Counted from the first letter of the stretch, positions 17,240 to 27,101 are shown. The stretch: DNA of 64,000 nucleotides from Prevotella sp. oral taxon 475 (GCF_018127805.1 NZ_CP072334.1:2496309-2560308), one strand, 5' to 3'. The notes: generated by a model not told the origin, from the letters alone. Program-made: numbers and translations.

Positions 17240-20091
17240 TTCTTGGTTTTATAAAGTAAGATTCTGCTTTCCCAGCGCAGTTTTTCGGCAAACGCGCGGC
17301 ACACCTCTTCGGGAGTGATGGCGTTGAGACAAGCAGTGTAGTGGTCGAAGTCGGCCAATTGTTCGCCGTTCCTCACCAACGAGGTGAGTGTCGTTTTCCA
17401 TTCAGAGGGCGATTTGTCGGATAGCATCCTACGTTTCGTCACGATAAACGAGCGTTTCATCTTCTCCAACTCGGCCATCGGTACGGGATGGCACTGCAAA
17501 TCGGTAACGATAGCGTGCAAAAGAGTCTCTGCTCGCTCGCGATTGTCGGGCTTTACCGATACCGTCAGCCTGAAATGGAACTTCTGTTGCGGACATCCGC
17601 TGTAGTAAAGATCGGCATACGGCGAGTAAACAATGTTCTCTTGCTCGCGCAATACACTGAGCAGACGATCTTGTAGCAGGTCTCGCATGAGCTTCAATTG
17701 AAGAGATGAGCGCAGCGAAGGGGCATAATGGCCTGCAAACACATAGTTGAGCACGAGCCGTTCGTCGTTCTCGTCGTAGAAAGTCTCTGTGTAGGGCGCA
17801 CTGTTGGGCTGAAACGGCACCTCCGAAAAGCAGAAAGCATCGGGCAAAGGCTTCATCCTGGCAAACGTAGCCACAGCTATCGGCACCACATGGGCGACAT
17901 TGAAATTGCCGGTAAGGATGAGTGTGAGTTGCGAAGGGTCGACAAACAGCCGCCGATAATAAGAAGTGAGCGTGTCGAGACAGAGCTCGTCGATGTCTTT
18001 AGACGAGAGAGGCATCGCCGTTGGACCGTCTATATCGCCCACAAGAGAGTCGATTCGATTAGCGATCAGTCTGTCTGCGTCATGCAGCATCATACGTTCG
18101 AGCAACGTTTGCTTACCGATGCTCTCGCTTTCGGCCTGTCTTGCCTCCTCGAAGTCGGTGAGATGGGTGCCCGGACGGCACATTTTTTCGTATACAAGGT
18201 TGAAAAGTTGCTGTGCGTTCTCTGCCGGGGCAGATGCCAAAACCTGGTGCCAATAACGGTCTTCGCCCACTGCCATGGAGAGCTGAAGCCTGCTCATAAC
18301 GGCCAAAAGAGTGTCGGCAGCCACCCGTTCAAGGCCATTCATGTCGACATAACTCACGGCATCGTGATATCGTTTGGCTTCTTCGGGGCTTAAATCGGCC
18401 GTTCCTCCGCGTCCGATAGCCGTGAGAAAGATGGTTTTCTCTTCTTCTTTCGTAGGTTTTACAAGCAGCGTTATGCCGTTGCGAAGCCGCAGTTCCTGCA
18501 CGTCAAGGTCTGTGTATACGGTGCGATGGGTCACTTCTTCGTCGGCGGGAGCATGCTTCTGGGCGATGCACGACGGTATTTCTACCGGCAATTCTTCGTT
18601 CTTAACGGCGTGGAACACATATTTTTGCAGTTCCCGAGTTTGCCCTTTGCGCCATGCTTGTTGAACATCTGCCGCTGTAAGACCGTCTTTTTGCGATACG
18701 TCGGAACAGGTATAGGCCAGCAAACAGGTGTTTTGCAGGCACCGTAACAACGATTTGAGTCGAGATTGAAGCTGCCGATTGGTGGTGGCGAGCAAGCCTT
18801 TGCGCACCGCTGCCACGTTTTTGGGCGAAGAAAGGTGGCGATCTCCGGCGGTGATATAGTCGATCAGGTCTTCGCAAAGATCGGCAGAGAGCCGCTGTGT
18901 GGTGTCAGATTCGAGTCTTTGCAGCCTACTATGAATGGCCATTTCCAGTTCTCCGGGGCAGAATCCGCTGGCTAAAACCCGTTTCATCTCGGCCGAAACA
19001 GCTGTAATTCGTTGAAGAAGTTGCCGTTGATCGGGAGCCGAAAAGGCCATGACAAAGTGATTCTTGTCGGCCAGATACCATTGATCGGTTACATCGCAAT
19101 CCGTCTTCATGGCACGCAAACGGTTGGAAAGACAGATGGAAAGCACGTCGGAACGCTGTTTCTCAATAGCCTTTTCGATACCGTTTTCCACCGTTGTGGG
19201 ATGCGGAACAATGATTTCCAGCTTGCAACCGCGCTGCAAACTATCGTTCACCGCCTGCCATTGCACTCCCTTTCCATAGTGTAAGGGATAGACCGGGGCT
19301 GTTTTTAGAAGTCCGGAGGGCACCGATGACAGGCATCTTCGCAGCTTTTGGAGCGTCGCCGCTGCGTCTACGTTGCCTACGATCACAACGGTGGCCAACT
19401 GCGGAACATACCATTGCCGATAGAAATCTCGCAACGTGGCACTGTCGATGCGGTCAATGTCGTCCTCATTGCCCAGCGGCATGCGACGCCCATACCGTCC
19501 TCGACCGATCTTCAGACCGTAAAAATCGTCGCCAGTGCTGTATCCTCGCAATTCCTCGAGGATGACTCCGCGTTCTTTTTTCACTCTTTCCGACTCGAAG
19601 GCGATGCCGCAGAGCCAGTCTTTGATGGCCAAGAACGTAGTATCGAGCACACCATCGTCGGTCTTTTCCAAAGGAACGGAGAGCCAATAGATGGTGCGGT
19701 CGAAACCGGTAAAGGCGTTAATGTCTCGCCCGAACTTCATTCCCAGACGCTCGAAGTAGTCGACCATCGACCGTCCGGGGAAGTGTTGCGTACCGATAAA
19801 GGCACTATGCTCCAGGAAATGGGCAGCTCCTTTCTGCCGTTCGTTCTCCATGAGCGACCCAACCCGCATCACCAGTCGCACCTCGACGTTGTGTTTGGGT
19901 GCTGCATTGGGCAGAATGAGATAGCGAAGCCCATTCTCGAGCCTTCCCTCCACCGTACCTACGGGCAGCGAAATCGGTGTTTCGGAGCCGCCGGGACGCA
20001 GTTTTGAAGGGGCACCCAACAGCCCTGCCGGCATCACCACAGCCACAAGAAACAGCCAAAGGCGGCGAACGATGTGTCGCATCCTACTCAT
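17236..20091 (-). CDS. M16-family (pitrilysin/PqqL-like) zinc protease
   Basis: The 951-residue, four-domain-length protein has a signal peptide and the inverted zinc motif H91-x2-E94-H95 (AAHFLEHSAF). The second Glu-containing motif KKERGVILEEL (about residues 171-181) completes the M16 active site. Size and signal peptide match PqqL/FusC-type periplasmic proteases rather than cytosolic processing peptidases. FusC in Pectobacterium cuts imported ferredoxin to release iron, and PqqL in E. coli is linked to siderophore-independent iron use. The gene lies 6 bases downstream of a lipoprotein gene and overlaps the ChaN-like gene, within the SusC/SusD locus, so it probably digests an imported protein or peptide. 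Confidence 0.9.
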   Translation of the reverse strand: MSRMRHIVRRLWLFLVAVVMPAGLLGAPSKLRPGGSETPISLPVGTVEGRLENGLRYLILPNAAPKHNVEVRLVMRVGSLMENERQKGAAHFLEHSAFIGTQHFPGRSMVDYFERLGMKFGRDINAFTGFDRTIYWLSVPLEKTDDGVLDTTFLAIKDWLCGIAFESERVKKERGVILEELRGYSTGDDFYGLKIGRGRYGRRMPLGNEDDIDRIDSATLRDFYRQWYVPQLATVVIVGNVDAAATLQKLRRCLSSVPSGLLKTAPVYPLHYGKGVQWQAVNDSLQRGCKLEIIVPHPTTVENGIEKAIEKQRSDVLSICLSNRLRAMKTDCDVTDQWYLADKNHFVMAFSAPDQRQLLQRITAVSAEMKRVLASGFCPGELEMAIHSRLQRLESDTTQRLSADLCEDLIDYITAGDRHLSSPKNVAAVRKGLLATTNRQLQSRLKSLLRCLQNTCLLAYTCSDVSQKDGLTAADVQQAWRKGQTRELQKYVFHAVKNEELPVEIPSCIAQKHAPADEEVTHRTVYTDLDVQELRLRNGITLLVKPTKEEEKTIFLTAIGRGGTADLSPEEAKRYHDAVSYVDMNGLERVAADTLLAVMSRLQLSMAVGEDRYWHQVLASAPAENAQQLFNLVYEKMCRPGTHLTDFEEARQAESESIGKQTLLERMMLHDADRLIANRIDSLVGDIDGPTAMPLSSKDIDELCLDTLTSYYRRLFVDPSQLTLILTGNFNVAHVVPIAVATFARMKPLPDAFCFSEVPFQPNSAPYTETFYDENDERLVLNYVFAGHYAPSLRSSLQLKLMRDLLQDRLLSVLREQENIVYSPYADLYYSGCPQQKFHFRLTVSVKPDNRERAETLLHAIVTDLQCHPVPMAELEKMKRSFIVTKRRMLSDKSPSEWKTTLTSLVRNGEQLADFDHYTACLNAITPEEVCRAFAEKLRWESRILLYKTKK

Positions 20092-20097
20092 CGCCCG

Positions 20098-21321
20098 TTA
20101 TTTGTGCATCGTATAGGTGACACGCACTTGCTCATAGTCGTTGGCAGCATCGAAATCCCAGGGGAAAACGAACGTCATCGTCCCCTTCGAGAAGTCGAAA
20201 TGACCCTTGGGCTCTATCCAATTGGAGGGTGTCTTGCCGAAAGTGTCGCGACTGACATCGCTAAGGGCGAGCCAACGCTTGGGATCTATCGAGCCGCCGG
20301 CTTTGAGAAACTCGTCGGTTACCTGATAACCCACCAACTTTCCGTTCTCCTTCACGTAGACCGTTGCCCCTTTATCGCGCAACTCTTTCACCCTTTCCCA
20401 AGCCGAAAAGCGATAGACAAAGGGCAGAGCCGTGATCATATCGTCGTAGATATCGGGCTGTTGAACGAGGAATTCCACTTTTCCGGTAGACGGAACGAGC
20501 CGGATGCTGTCGAGCGTCATGCTGAACTGCTCTTTGGACGCATCGTATTGGATGGCCTGAACGATAGCACTGCCATAGGGTTGCTGGAGAAAGAACTCGG
20601 TGTCTTCCACCGTTTTGCGTTTCAGCACGTCGTAGAAGAACGAGGTAAGCCCCATCGGATTGTCCACCATCTTTAACACCGGCGTATCGGCCGTGGCCTT
20701 TTCGCTGAGCGTGATGATGCTAAAGCCCTTGAAGGTTTTCTGCGGCTCGCCGTTGAAATAGCTCTCTTTGTCTTCGGTGTTGAACAAAACCGTAGCCTCG
20801 ACAGCCACCTTTCCGAGCAGAGAAGTGAGGTCGAAGCCGTATTTTTGTTGGTATCCGGCAATGAGTTGCAGCTGCGCAGGGGTTAAGGCCGGTATGTCCG
20901 AGTCGGGCTTAACGGTGATTTTCACGCCTTCATCGGCCGCTTTTATCTGAGGGTTGGACGTATGGCCAACCGTCAGCGTGATGATTCTGGGCACCGAGAG
21001 GGCGTGCTTTGCGTTAGACAACACCTTGACGGTGGCCTCTTTCTGGCCGGCTTTGAAGGTGAGGGTTTTGTGGTCTAAGCGCACGATGTCTCCCTCGTTG
21101 CCCGCCAAAACGAGCTCAATGGTTTCGTCTTTACTGGGCGCAAAGGCCATCAACACGTTGAGTGTGATGCCCTGCGCATCGTCTTCGGACATGAATGCAT
21201 TGCCTACCACAGAGAGAGCAACGCCATTTGTCATCTGTACATCGTCTTTGTTGTCGTTGCCGCAGGCTGCTGCCAGGAAAGCAACAACGGCCAACAGGAG
21301 AGTTGTTTTTATGAACTTCAT
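20098..21321 (-). CDS. SusC/SusD-associated lipoprotein (DUF4929-like)
   Basis: The 407-residue protein has a lipoprotein signal (MKFIKTTLLLAVVAFLAAAC) with predicted lipidated Cys20. A beta-rich N-terminal region with VTLxVGH-type strands (RIITLTVGHTSNPQIK) resembles an Ig-like or Calx-beta-like domain. A larger C-terminal domain ends TFVFPWDFDAANDYEQVRVTYTMHK. I believe this corresponds to the DUF4929 group of Bacteroidota surface lipoproteins, but this is by memory. Its position between SusD and the M16 protease suggests a surface-exposed accessory that helps bind the ligand. It is separated from SusD by repeat cluster D and may have its own promoter or depend on read-through. Confidence 0.75.
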   Translation of the reverse strand: MKFIKTTLLLAVVAFLAAACGNDNKDDVQMTNGVALSVVGNAFMSEDDAQGITLNVLMAFAPSKDETIELVLAGNEGDIVRLDHKTLTFKAGQKEATVKVLSNAKHALSVPRIITLTVGHTSNPQIKAADEGVKITVKPDSDIPALTPAQLQLIAGYQQKYGFDLTSLLGKVAVEATVLFNTEDKESYFNGEPQKTFKGFSIITLSEKATADTPVLKMVDNPMGLTSFFYDVLKRKTVEDTEFFLQQPYGSAIVQAIQYDASKEQFSMTLDSIRLVPSTGKVEFLVQQPDIYDDMITALPFVYRFSAWERVKELRDKGATVYVKENGKLVGYQVTDEFLKAGGSIDPKRWLALSDVSRDTFGKTPSNWIEPKGHFDFSKGTMTFVFPWDFDAANDYEQVRVTYTMHK

Positions 21322-21370
21322 TTCGATTTATTTTTATGTTGTACTTGATCTTTCTAACTTCCGTATTCTA

Positions 21371-21473
21371 TTTTCTTAGCTTTTGCAGGCCATTTTCTTA
21401 GTTTTTGGCGTGCGTTTTCTTAGCTTTTGGGTTGCATTTTCTTAGCTTTTGCAACACGCTTTCTAAACGTTTG
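21371..21473. repeat. Interspersed CAAAAGCTAAG repeat cluster D
   Basis: Four same-orientation units (TTTTCTTAGCTTTTG type) recur at an exact 22-base period from 21371, followed by a diverged fifth unit ending near 21473. The 4-5 bases between units differ each time. It lies in the 237-base gap between the SusD and downstream lipoprotein genes, which are on the same strand. Confidence 0.92.
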
Positions 21474-21558
21474 ATTTTCAACTGTTTAGAAGTAGACATC
21501 CCAACGCGGGCAAAAAACCGCCTCGGTGCTGCTTCGAAGGGCTTTGGAGTGGGGAGCT

Positions 21559-22944
21559 TCACTTGTTCATCGCCCAGCCCGCGTTCTGCGTAACGTTGTC
21601 ATTGAAGCGATATTCGGAGCTGGGGATGGGGAAGGTCCACCGATAATCGTCGACAGTGATGCGGGCGTTGAAGGCTCCACCCCACTGCGAGAGTCGGTCG
21701 AGCGGGTGTCGACGGGTGCGCTTCAGGTCGAAGAAAGCCACGCCCTCGCCCACAAATTCGCGCTGCTTATCGGTCAGAATGCGCTCCAACAAACTGTCGG
21801 CAGTGATGCCCAGGGGGGCTTCCGGCACACCCACCAGTTGCCAATAGTGGTTCATCAGGCTGCGAGCTGCCTCCACATCGCCCTGCCGACAGAGGGCCTC
21901 GGCTGCGATGTAATAGGCTCCGGCGTAACGAAAAGTGTTGATATAGGAGGAGGTTCGGCCCTCTTTGTTCATCTTGTTATACTTGCCCAACAGGTTTCGC
22001 AGATTGCCGTTCATCGTCATCGGATAGACCCAATAGGCTTTTCGCAGGTCGGAAGCCGCGAAATGGAGGGCGGGATTGAGGGCGAAATAGTCGCCATCGG
22101 TAGGCGAATATTGTATCGCAGCATAGACCTGGGCGGTGGTGTTGAAAGCAAAGATCCGACCTTTGTAGGTGTCGTTCTGCCAAAGACGGGCCAATGCGTC
22201 GGCGGTGAAATAGGCATCGCTGCCCCGACTGATGACTTGCTGTGCGTAACGAGCGGCTTCGGCATAGTCGGATGCATAGAGGGCGAGGTCGGCCAGGAGG
22301 TATTTCACGGCCGTTGTAGAGAGCCATCCATTGCGATCGGGGTTGTTTTCTACGGCTTCTGCCTCGGTGAGCAACTGTCGAATGGCGGCCACGCAGGTGC
22401 GGATGGACGAGCGGCGGTTGGTTTCAAGACCTAAAAAGTTTTTCAGAATCACGCCGTCTCCATCGGGATTCAGACTGTAGGCCGGGGCAAAAATCTGCAA
22501 AAGCCGGAAATAACACAGGGCCTTCAGGGTCTTGACTTCGGCCTCTATCAGGGCCTTCTCTTCGGCATCGGCGGCTTTTGGCGTGACTACGTTCGACAGT
22601 CGCTCGAGCAAAGCGTCGCAGGAAGCAATGGTGTTGTAGTAAGAAAGCCACACGGTGGGGGCCAGTTTCCCGATCTCTTTCTCCTGCCAATTGTAGAGAT
22701 TCAACAGAGAAACGTCTTTGATGGAGACGGAAGTGGGGCAGAAATCGCTGCCAAGCACCGAGAACTCGTATTCGTAATGCGGGTAAGACAGATAGGCAGA
22801 AGACAGCAACGAACGAGCATTCTCTACATTGGTGATGGCAGAGGGATCGGAAAACTGATCTTGCGGAGGGATGTTGAGCGAGCAAGAAGCCAGTATGGCT
22901 GTCGTTACACCTATTATATATATATGGATTCGTTGGAATAACAT
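21559..22944 (-). CDS. SusD/RagB-family nutrient-binding lipoprotein
   Basis: The product of about 461 residues has a signal ending in ILASC (lipidation site) followed by NIPPQDQFSDPSAITNVENARSLLSSAY, the usual SusD N-terminal pattern. TPR-like helical segments follow (ALCYFRLLQIFAPAY), and the family's C-terminal region (GVAFFDLKRTRRHPLDRL) is near the end. It should form the hinged lid over the SusC pore at the cell surface and bind the imported ligand. ATG 22944 is preferred over the upstream TTG at 22953. The SusC stop is 14 bases upstream, so the pair is co-transcribed. The neighbouring M16, ChaN and chelatase-like genes suggest that the ligand is not simply a glycan. Confidence 0.9.
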   Translation of the reverse strand: MLFQRIHIYIIGVTTAILASCSLNIPPQDQFSDPSAITNVENARSLLSSAYLSYPHYEYEFSVLGSDFCPTSVSIKDVSLLNLYNWQEKEIGKLAPTVWLSYYNTIASCDALLERLSNVVTPKAADAEEKALIEAEVKTLKALCYFRLLQIFAPAYSLNPDGDGVILKNFLGLETNRRSSIRTCVAAIRQLLTEAEAVENNPDRNGWLSTTAVKYLLADLALYASDYAEAARYAQQVISRGSDAYFTADALARLWQNDTYKGRIFAFNTTAQVYAAIQYSPTDGDYFALNPALHFAASDLRKAYWVYPMTMNGNLRNLLGKYNKMNKEGRTSSYINTFRYAGAYYIAAEALCRQGDVEAARSLMNHYWQLVGVPEAPLGITADSLLERILTDKQREFVGEGVAFFDLKRTRRHPLDRLSQWGGAFNARITVDDYRWTFPIPSSEYRFNDNVTQNAGWAMNK

Positions 22945-22958
22945 GCAGCACAATGGGG

Positions 22959-25900
22959 TTAAAAAGTGAGGTTGAGGTGAAAGGTGAAGATGGGTTGAAC
23001 CGTTCCTGCCAGCGTGCCACTTTCGGGATCGGACTCCTTATAAGCCGTCCATGTATAGAGATTGGAACCTTGCAAGCCTACATTGGCATACTGCACAAAG
23101 GGCAACACGCGATGAAGCACCGCCGCAGGAAGGCGATAACGCAACGAAAGGCTCGATAGTTTCAAGTAATTACTGTTGCCCACGGTGCGCGAATTGGGGT
23201 AGAGAGCAAGGTTTTCTTCGGCGATGGTCTGCGTGTAAAACGGCGTCCAGTATTCTTTATTTTCGTCTCCACGCTTCAACCACATTCGTTTCGTCTGCCC
23301 GGCAACGGCATTGTAGTGGGCGTTGTCTCGATTTCTGACATACTGATAGTTGAATCGTTGCTTGCCGCCGAGCACATAATAGAAAGAGATGTCGAAGTCG
23401 AACGAGCGGTAAGACCAACTTGCGTTGAGGCTTCCGCTGTAAGGCGGTGTGAGATGTCCGAGCGAGACGAGGTCGTTTCGGGTGAGGGGCTCGGTGGCTT
23501 GCTTCTCTTTTCCGTCGGAAGTGAGGAACACCGGATAGCCCGTTAGCGGATTGATACCCAGCGAATGGGCTCCGTATATCATGTCATAAGCCTTTCCCGT
23601 CTCGTAACTGGGCATGAGCGACTGCTCGTCGAGATAGAGTTTATCGGTGTAATAAAGGCTCAACACTTTGTTTTCGTTATAAGAAAGGTTGGCACCAAGA
23701 CGGAGTCGGCAGTCGTAAGTGTCGATTATCCGCGCATTCAAGCCCACTTCTATACCTCGGTTTTGCAGCACGCCGATATTCCGTTTGAGGGTAGAGAAAC
23801 CCGTACTTGTGGGTATCGGCACATCGAGCAAGGCTTGTTCGGTGCGCCGATTGTACCAGTTCACGTCGAAAGAGATGCGTTTCCAAAGTTCCATCGACAG
23901 TCCGATGTCGGTGGCTTTGTTCTGTTCGGCCTTCAAATCCTTGTTGTAGAGCGAGAGAAGAGAGAGCGAACGACTCGTTTCATAAGCCTGTTCGGAGAAA
24001 GAAAAGGTGCCGACGGTGTTCGAAACACTCACTCCGCTGAGGTTGGCCGTTACGCCATACGAAGCTTTCAGGTTGAGATGGGTAAGGGTTTTGTTGCCTT
24101 TCAGCCATCCATAGTTCGTGGGAGTCCATCCGATACCTGCAGCCCAAGCTCTGTTCCACCGCTTATCGGCGGGCAAGATGGAAGAGGCGTCGGCCTTATA
24201 GGTAAGATAGAAGTCGTAGATTTCATTGAATGTGTAGCCGGCAACAGCCCCAATGCCCAACTGTGCGTTCTTATCTCGCGGGTTTCTTACCTCTGGTTGT
24301 CGATAGCCATGCAGCGAACGATTGATGGCTGATGGGGCATCGACATTCCCAACGCCGTAACCGGTGATGCCCACCGCATCGTATTGAAATCTGTAAAAGT
24401 CGATATTGGCTCCGAGTGTGAGGTCGTGCAGTTGGGAGAAGATGTGATTATAGGTTGCACGAAGGTTGCTCGAGAGATTGATGGTAGTAGACTTCGTTCG
24501 GCTATAGATGCCTCTTGCCAGGGTCAGAACGCCCGTTTTGGCCTCCGAATAAGAAGAGGCCGGTGTGAATTGGTGGTTCTCTCCGGCGGAGAAATCCAGT
24601 CCACCGACATAAGCAAGAGTAAGTCCGGAGATCGGAGTAAGGGTCAAATTGACGCTCGCTCCTGCTTCTTTGTCGCTGGTATCGGCTTGATACTGATGCG
24701 TAAGATCGTCGTATGTGCGGTTGGGATAGGAATAAAGCTCGCCCGTTTTTCGTTCATAAGGATTGAGATTGTAGACCAACGAAGTAGGATCGAAGCTTGT
24801 TCCGTTGGGTGTTTCTGCCTTAGCATAACCTCCATTGACGCCTAACATGAGATAACCCATCTTTCCCAGCTGTTGGTCTAAGCTCATTCTGAGCCCGAAA
24901 CGCCGTTTGTTGTTGCCCTCGATTCGGCCTCCTTGATAGGTATAATTGCCCGAAACATAATACGTAGTAGCCCCGTTTCCGCCCTTCAGGCTGAGGTTCT
25001 GCTTTTGATACACGCTGTTGTGAATGAGCTCTTTGAACCAATCGGTGTGGATATTTCTCAGCTCTTCAAGTCGACGTTCTCCCTCGGCGATGAGTCGTTC
25101 CTTATCGGGATCGGTGGAATGGAAGCGTTCATAGTAGTCGCGGCTATAGCGATAGCCCGGCGTAGCGGGGTTTTGGAGCAGTCGTTCGAGCTCCAATTTC
25201 TCGGCCGAATCCATCATTTTGATACCCCTTCGACCGGTAGAAGTAACGCCAACATCGAGCCCATAGGTCACCGTCATTCGTCCATGATAGCCACGTTGCG
25301 AAGCAATCTCGAGCACACCGTTGGCTGCTTTGATGCCATAAAGAGCACAAGCGGCGGCATCTTTGAGCACTTTGATGCTGCTGATGTCCTGCGGATTGAG
25401 ATTATAAAACGTCTCGGCAGAGATGATTTGCCCATCGAGCACGTACAAAGGCTCGTTCGCCTCGTTGCCACGGCGCAGCGAAGAGTTGCCGCGGATGCGT
25501 ATTTTGGGCGTAGAACCCAGTTCGCCGGTGTTGACAACGTTCAGTCCTGCCACCATGCCCTGTAAGGCTAAGCCGAGGTCGATCATAGGTTTGTCGGTGA
25601 GTCGTTTCATGTCTACGCTCTCCACCACCCCCGCCTTGGCGCGCAGGTCGATAGCATTGATATTGCTTTTGGCCCTTACCACCACTTCGCCCAGTCGGTT
25701 AGCATTCTCTTCGAGCTGAACGTTGAGTTGTCCGGAGCGGTCGAATCGAACATGGCGCGTGGCATATCCGATGTATGAAAACACGAGATCGGTTCCTCGT
25801 CGCCATGTTCCGCTGAGTTGATAACGGCCGTCTGCGTTTGTCACGGTCATGACTTTGCTGCCGTTCACCTTGACGCTCACGCCCACGAGAGGCTCGTTTT

Positions 25901-26009
25901 TCGCATCGGTGACATAGCCGAACACTCTGCTTTCCTGCGCAACGACACGGTACGACGCCGCCCAAAGCAGCACCGCCACAAGGCAAACGACTCTTAAGGC
26001 CCTCTTCAT
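22959..26009 (-). CDS. SusC/RagA-family TonB-dependent outer-membrane transporter
   Basis: The 1016-residue protein has a signal peptide (MKRALRVVCLVAVLLWAASYRVVAQ) and a CarboxypepD-reg-like domain (VFGYVTDAKNEPLVGVSVKV). A plug with IRIRGNSSLRR, LYVLDGQI and VLKDAAACALYGIKAANGVLEI follows, and then a long beta-barrel ending in HLNLTF with a terminal aromatic residue. There is no STN signalling domain, so it is probably not a transcriptional transducer. It should work with the downstream SusD to import a ligand using TonB energy. It begins 36 bases after the chelatase-like gene on the same strand. ATG 26009 is preferred; the frame is open 33 bases further upstream. Confidence 0.92.
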   Translation of the reverse strand: MKRALRVVCLVAVLLWAASYRVVAQESRVFGYVTDAKNEPLVGVSVKVNGSKVMTVTNADGRYQLSGTWRRGTDLVFSYIGYATRHVRFDRSGQLNVQLEENANRLGEVVVRAKSNINAIDLRAKAGVVESVDMKRLTDKPMIDLGLALQGMVAGLNVVNTGELGSTPKIRIRGNSSLRRGNEANEPLYVLDGQIISAETFYNLNPQDISSIKVLKDAAACALYGIKAANGVLEIASQRGYHGRMTVTYGLDVGVTSTGRRGIKMMDSAEKLELERLLQNPATPGYRYSRDYYERFHSTDPDKERLIAEGERRLEELRNIHTDWFKELIHNSVYQKQNLSLKGGNGATTYYVSGNYTYQGGRIEGNNKRRFGLRMSLDQQLGKMGYLMLGVNGGYAKAETPNGTSFDPTSLVYNLNPYERKTGELYSYPNRTYDDLTHQYQADTSDKEAGASVNLTLTPISGLTLAYVGGLDFSAGENHQFTPASSYSEAKTGVLTLARGIYSRTKSTTINLSSNLRATYNHIFSQLHDLTLGANIDFYRFQYDAVGITGYGVGNVDAPSAINRSLHGYRQPEVRNPRDKNAQLGIGAVAGYTFNEIYDFYLTYKADASSILPADKRWNRAWAAGIGWTPTNYGWLKGNKTLTHLNLKASYGVTANLSGVSVSNTVGTFSFSEQAYETSRSLSLLSLYNKDLKAEQNKATDIGLSMELWKRISFDVNWYNRRTEQALLDVPIPTSTGFSTLKRNIGVLQNRGIEVGLNARIIDTYDCRLRLGANLSYNENKVLSLYYTDKLYLDEQSLMPSYETGKAYDMIYGAHSLGINPLTGYPVFLTSDGKEKQATEPLTRNDLVSLGHLTPPYSGSLNASWSYRSFDFDISFYYVLGGKQRFNYQYVRNRDNAHYNAVAGQTKRMWLKRGDENKEYWTPFYTQTIAEENLALYPNSRTVGNSNYLKLSSLSLRYRLPAAVLHRVLPFVQYANVGLQGSNLYTWTAYKESDPESGTLAGTVQPIFTFHLNLTF

Positions 26010-26045
26010 CTGTATGTCTTTTTGGATGAACGTCCTCACCAAACA

Positions 26046-26942
26046 CTACCGTGCACTGTGCAACCACTGTGCGGTTTGTTCCACCACCCAGTTGGTTACG
26101 AGGTCGGAAGAGGCCGGAAGGATGCCCTCATTGCTGTAAACGATCTCCACACCGCGGGTCTTTACCAAGTCAGCTTGCCGTTCCTGCATCTTGTGACGGT
26201 CGGCCATGCGCTTCACATCCGACGTGAGATAGATGCCTTGAACAAAGATGCGCTTCTTCGTTTGAGCCGCTTTTTCAAGCAGTGGCATGAGTTCGTTGCC
26301 GAAGTTATGCCCCATTTCGATAAGTTCGCTGTCGACGTATGTCACGCCGCAATTTTCCTTTACATATTTAGAAACATTGCCTAAGAGCGATTTCCAAAAG
26401 CCGATGCGCTCTTCATCGCCATGTGCCAGGAAGATGACAGCCTCGTTAGCAGCATCTTTCGAGAAAGATTTGACACGTTGCGCCATCACCTTTTCCAGCA
26501 CATAACTATAATAAAAGGTGGGCCCGAGCACGATAGGCAGCTTGCTTTTCACCATCTCCGTTTTCTCCTCGGCCAGTTCTTCGCGCACATAGGGATTGTA
26601 TTTCCAACCCAAAATGTTGGGCAAATCCTCCTCGGTGTGGCCCGACGGGGCGATGAACAGCGGCAGAGCGAAGATAGAATCGACACCTTGTGCCTCGCAA
26701 TCTTTCACCACCGAGGCCACCGACGGTTCGGTATATTCCATCAAAGCCACGCGAACATAGTCGATACCCTTTAGTTTGGCCGCCTTGATTTGATTGCGAA
26801 CAGAGGTTTCGAGTTCGAGAACGGGCTTGCGCCAGCTCTCCATCGGCGACCCGTGTGCGATGACAACAAGGGCGTTTTTGGCCTCGGCCACGCTCACCGC
26901 AGCGCACAAAAAGAGAATCGAAAACAGTATTTTCTTCATCAT
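26046..26942 (-). CDS. Periplasmic sirohydrochlorin-chelatase-like protein (CbiX/CbiK clan)
   Basis: The 298-residue protein has a clear signal peptide (MMKKILFSILFLCAAVSVAEA), unusual for a tetrapyrrole chelatase, which is normally cytosolic. The mature part has two chelatase-like halves. One has VVIAHGSP (His30) and FIAPSGHTEEDLP (His102); the other has IFLAHGDEE (His174) and IEMGHNFGNEL (His212). Such His residues bind metal or the tetrapyrrole in CbiX and CbiK. A periplasmic CbiK that binds haem is known from Desulfovibrio, so a haem- or metal-handling role is plausible. It is the first gene of a run with SusC, SusD, an M16 protease and a ChaN-like protein. No other cobalamin or sirohaem biosynthesis gene is nearby. 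Confidence 0.82.
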   Translation of the reverse strand: MMKKILFSILFLCAAVSVAEAKNALVVIAHGSPMESWRKPVLELETSVRNQIKAAKLKGIDYVRVALMEYTEPSVASVVKDCEAQGVDSIFALPLFIAPSGHTEEDLPNILGWKYNPYVREELAEEKTEMVKSKLPIVLGPTFYYSYVLEKVMAQRVKSFSKDAANEAVIFLAHGDEERIGFWKSLLGNVSKYVKENCGVTYVDSELIEMGHNFGNELMPLLEKAAQTKKRIFVQGIYLTSDVKRMADRHKMQERQADLVKTRGVEIVYSNEGILPASSDLVTNWVVEQTAQWLHSAR

Positions 26943-27101
26943 TGTCTATACTTTTAGTTGTTATTCTTTTTCGTTTATCCTGTGTATACAAGCGCTTATG
27001 AGAGGCGTGCGCTTGTGTTCGGCTCAAGACCTGTTGCATCTTGACCAACCGACAAAAAGCATCTATTCAACAGAAGACTCTTTAAAAATCGTTTCGATGT
27101 G

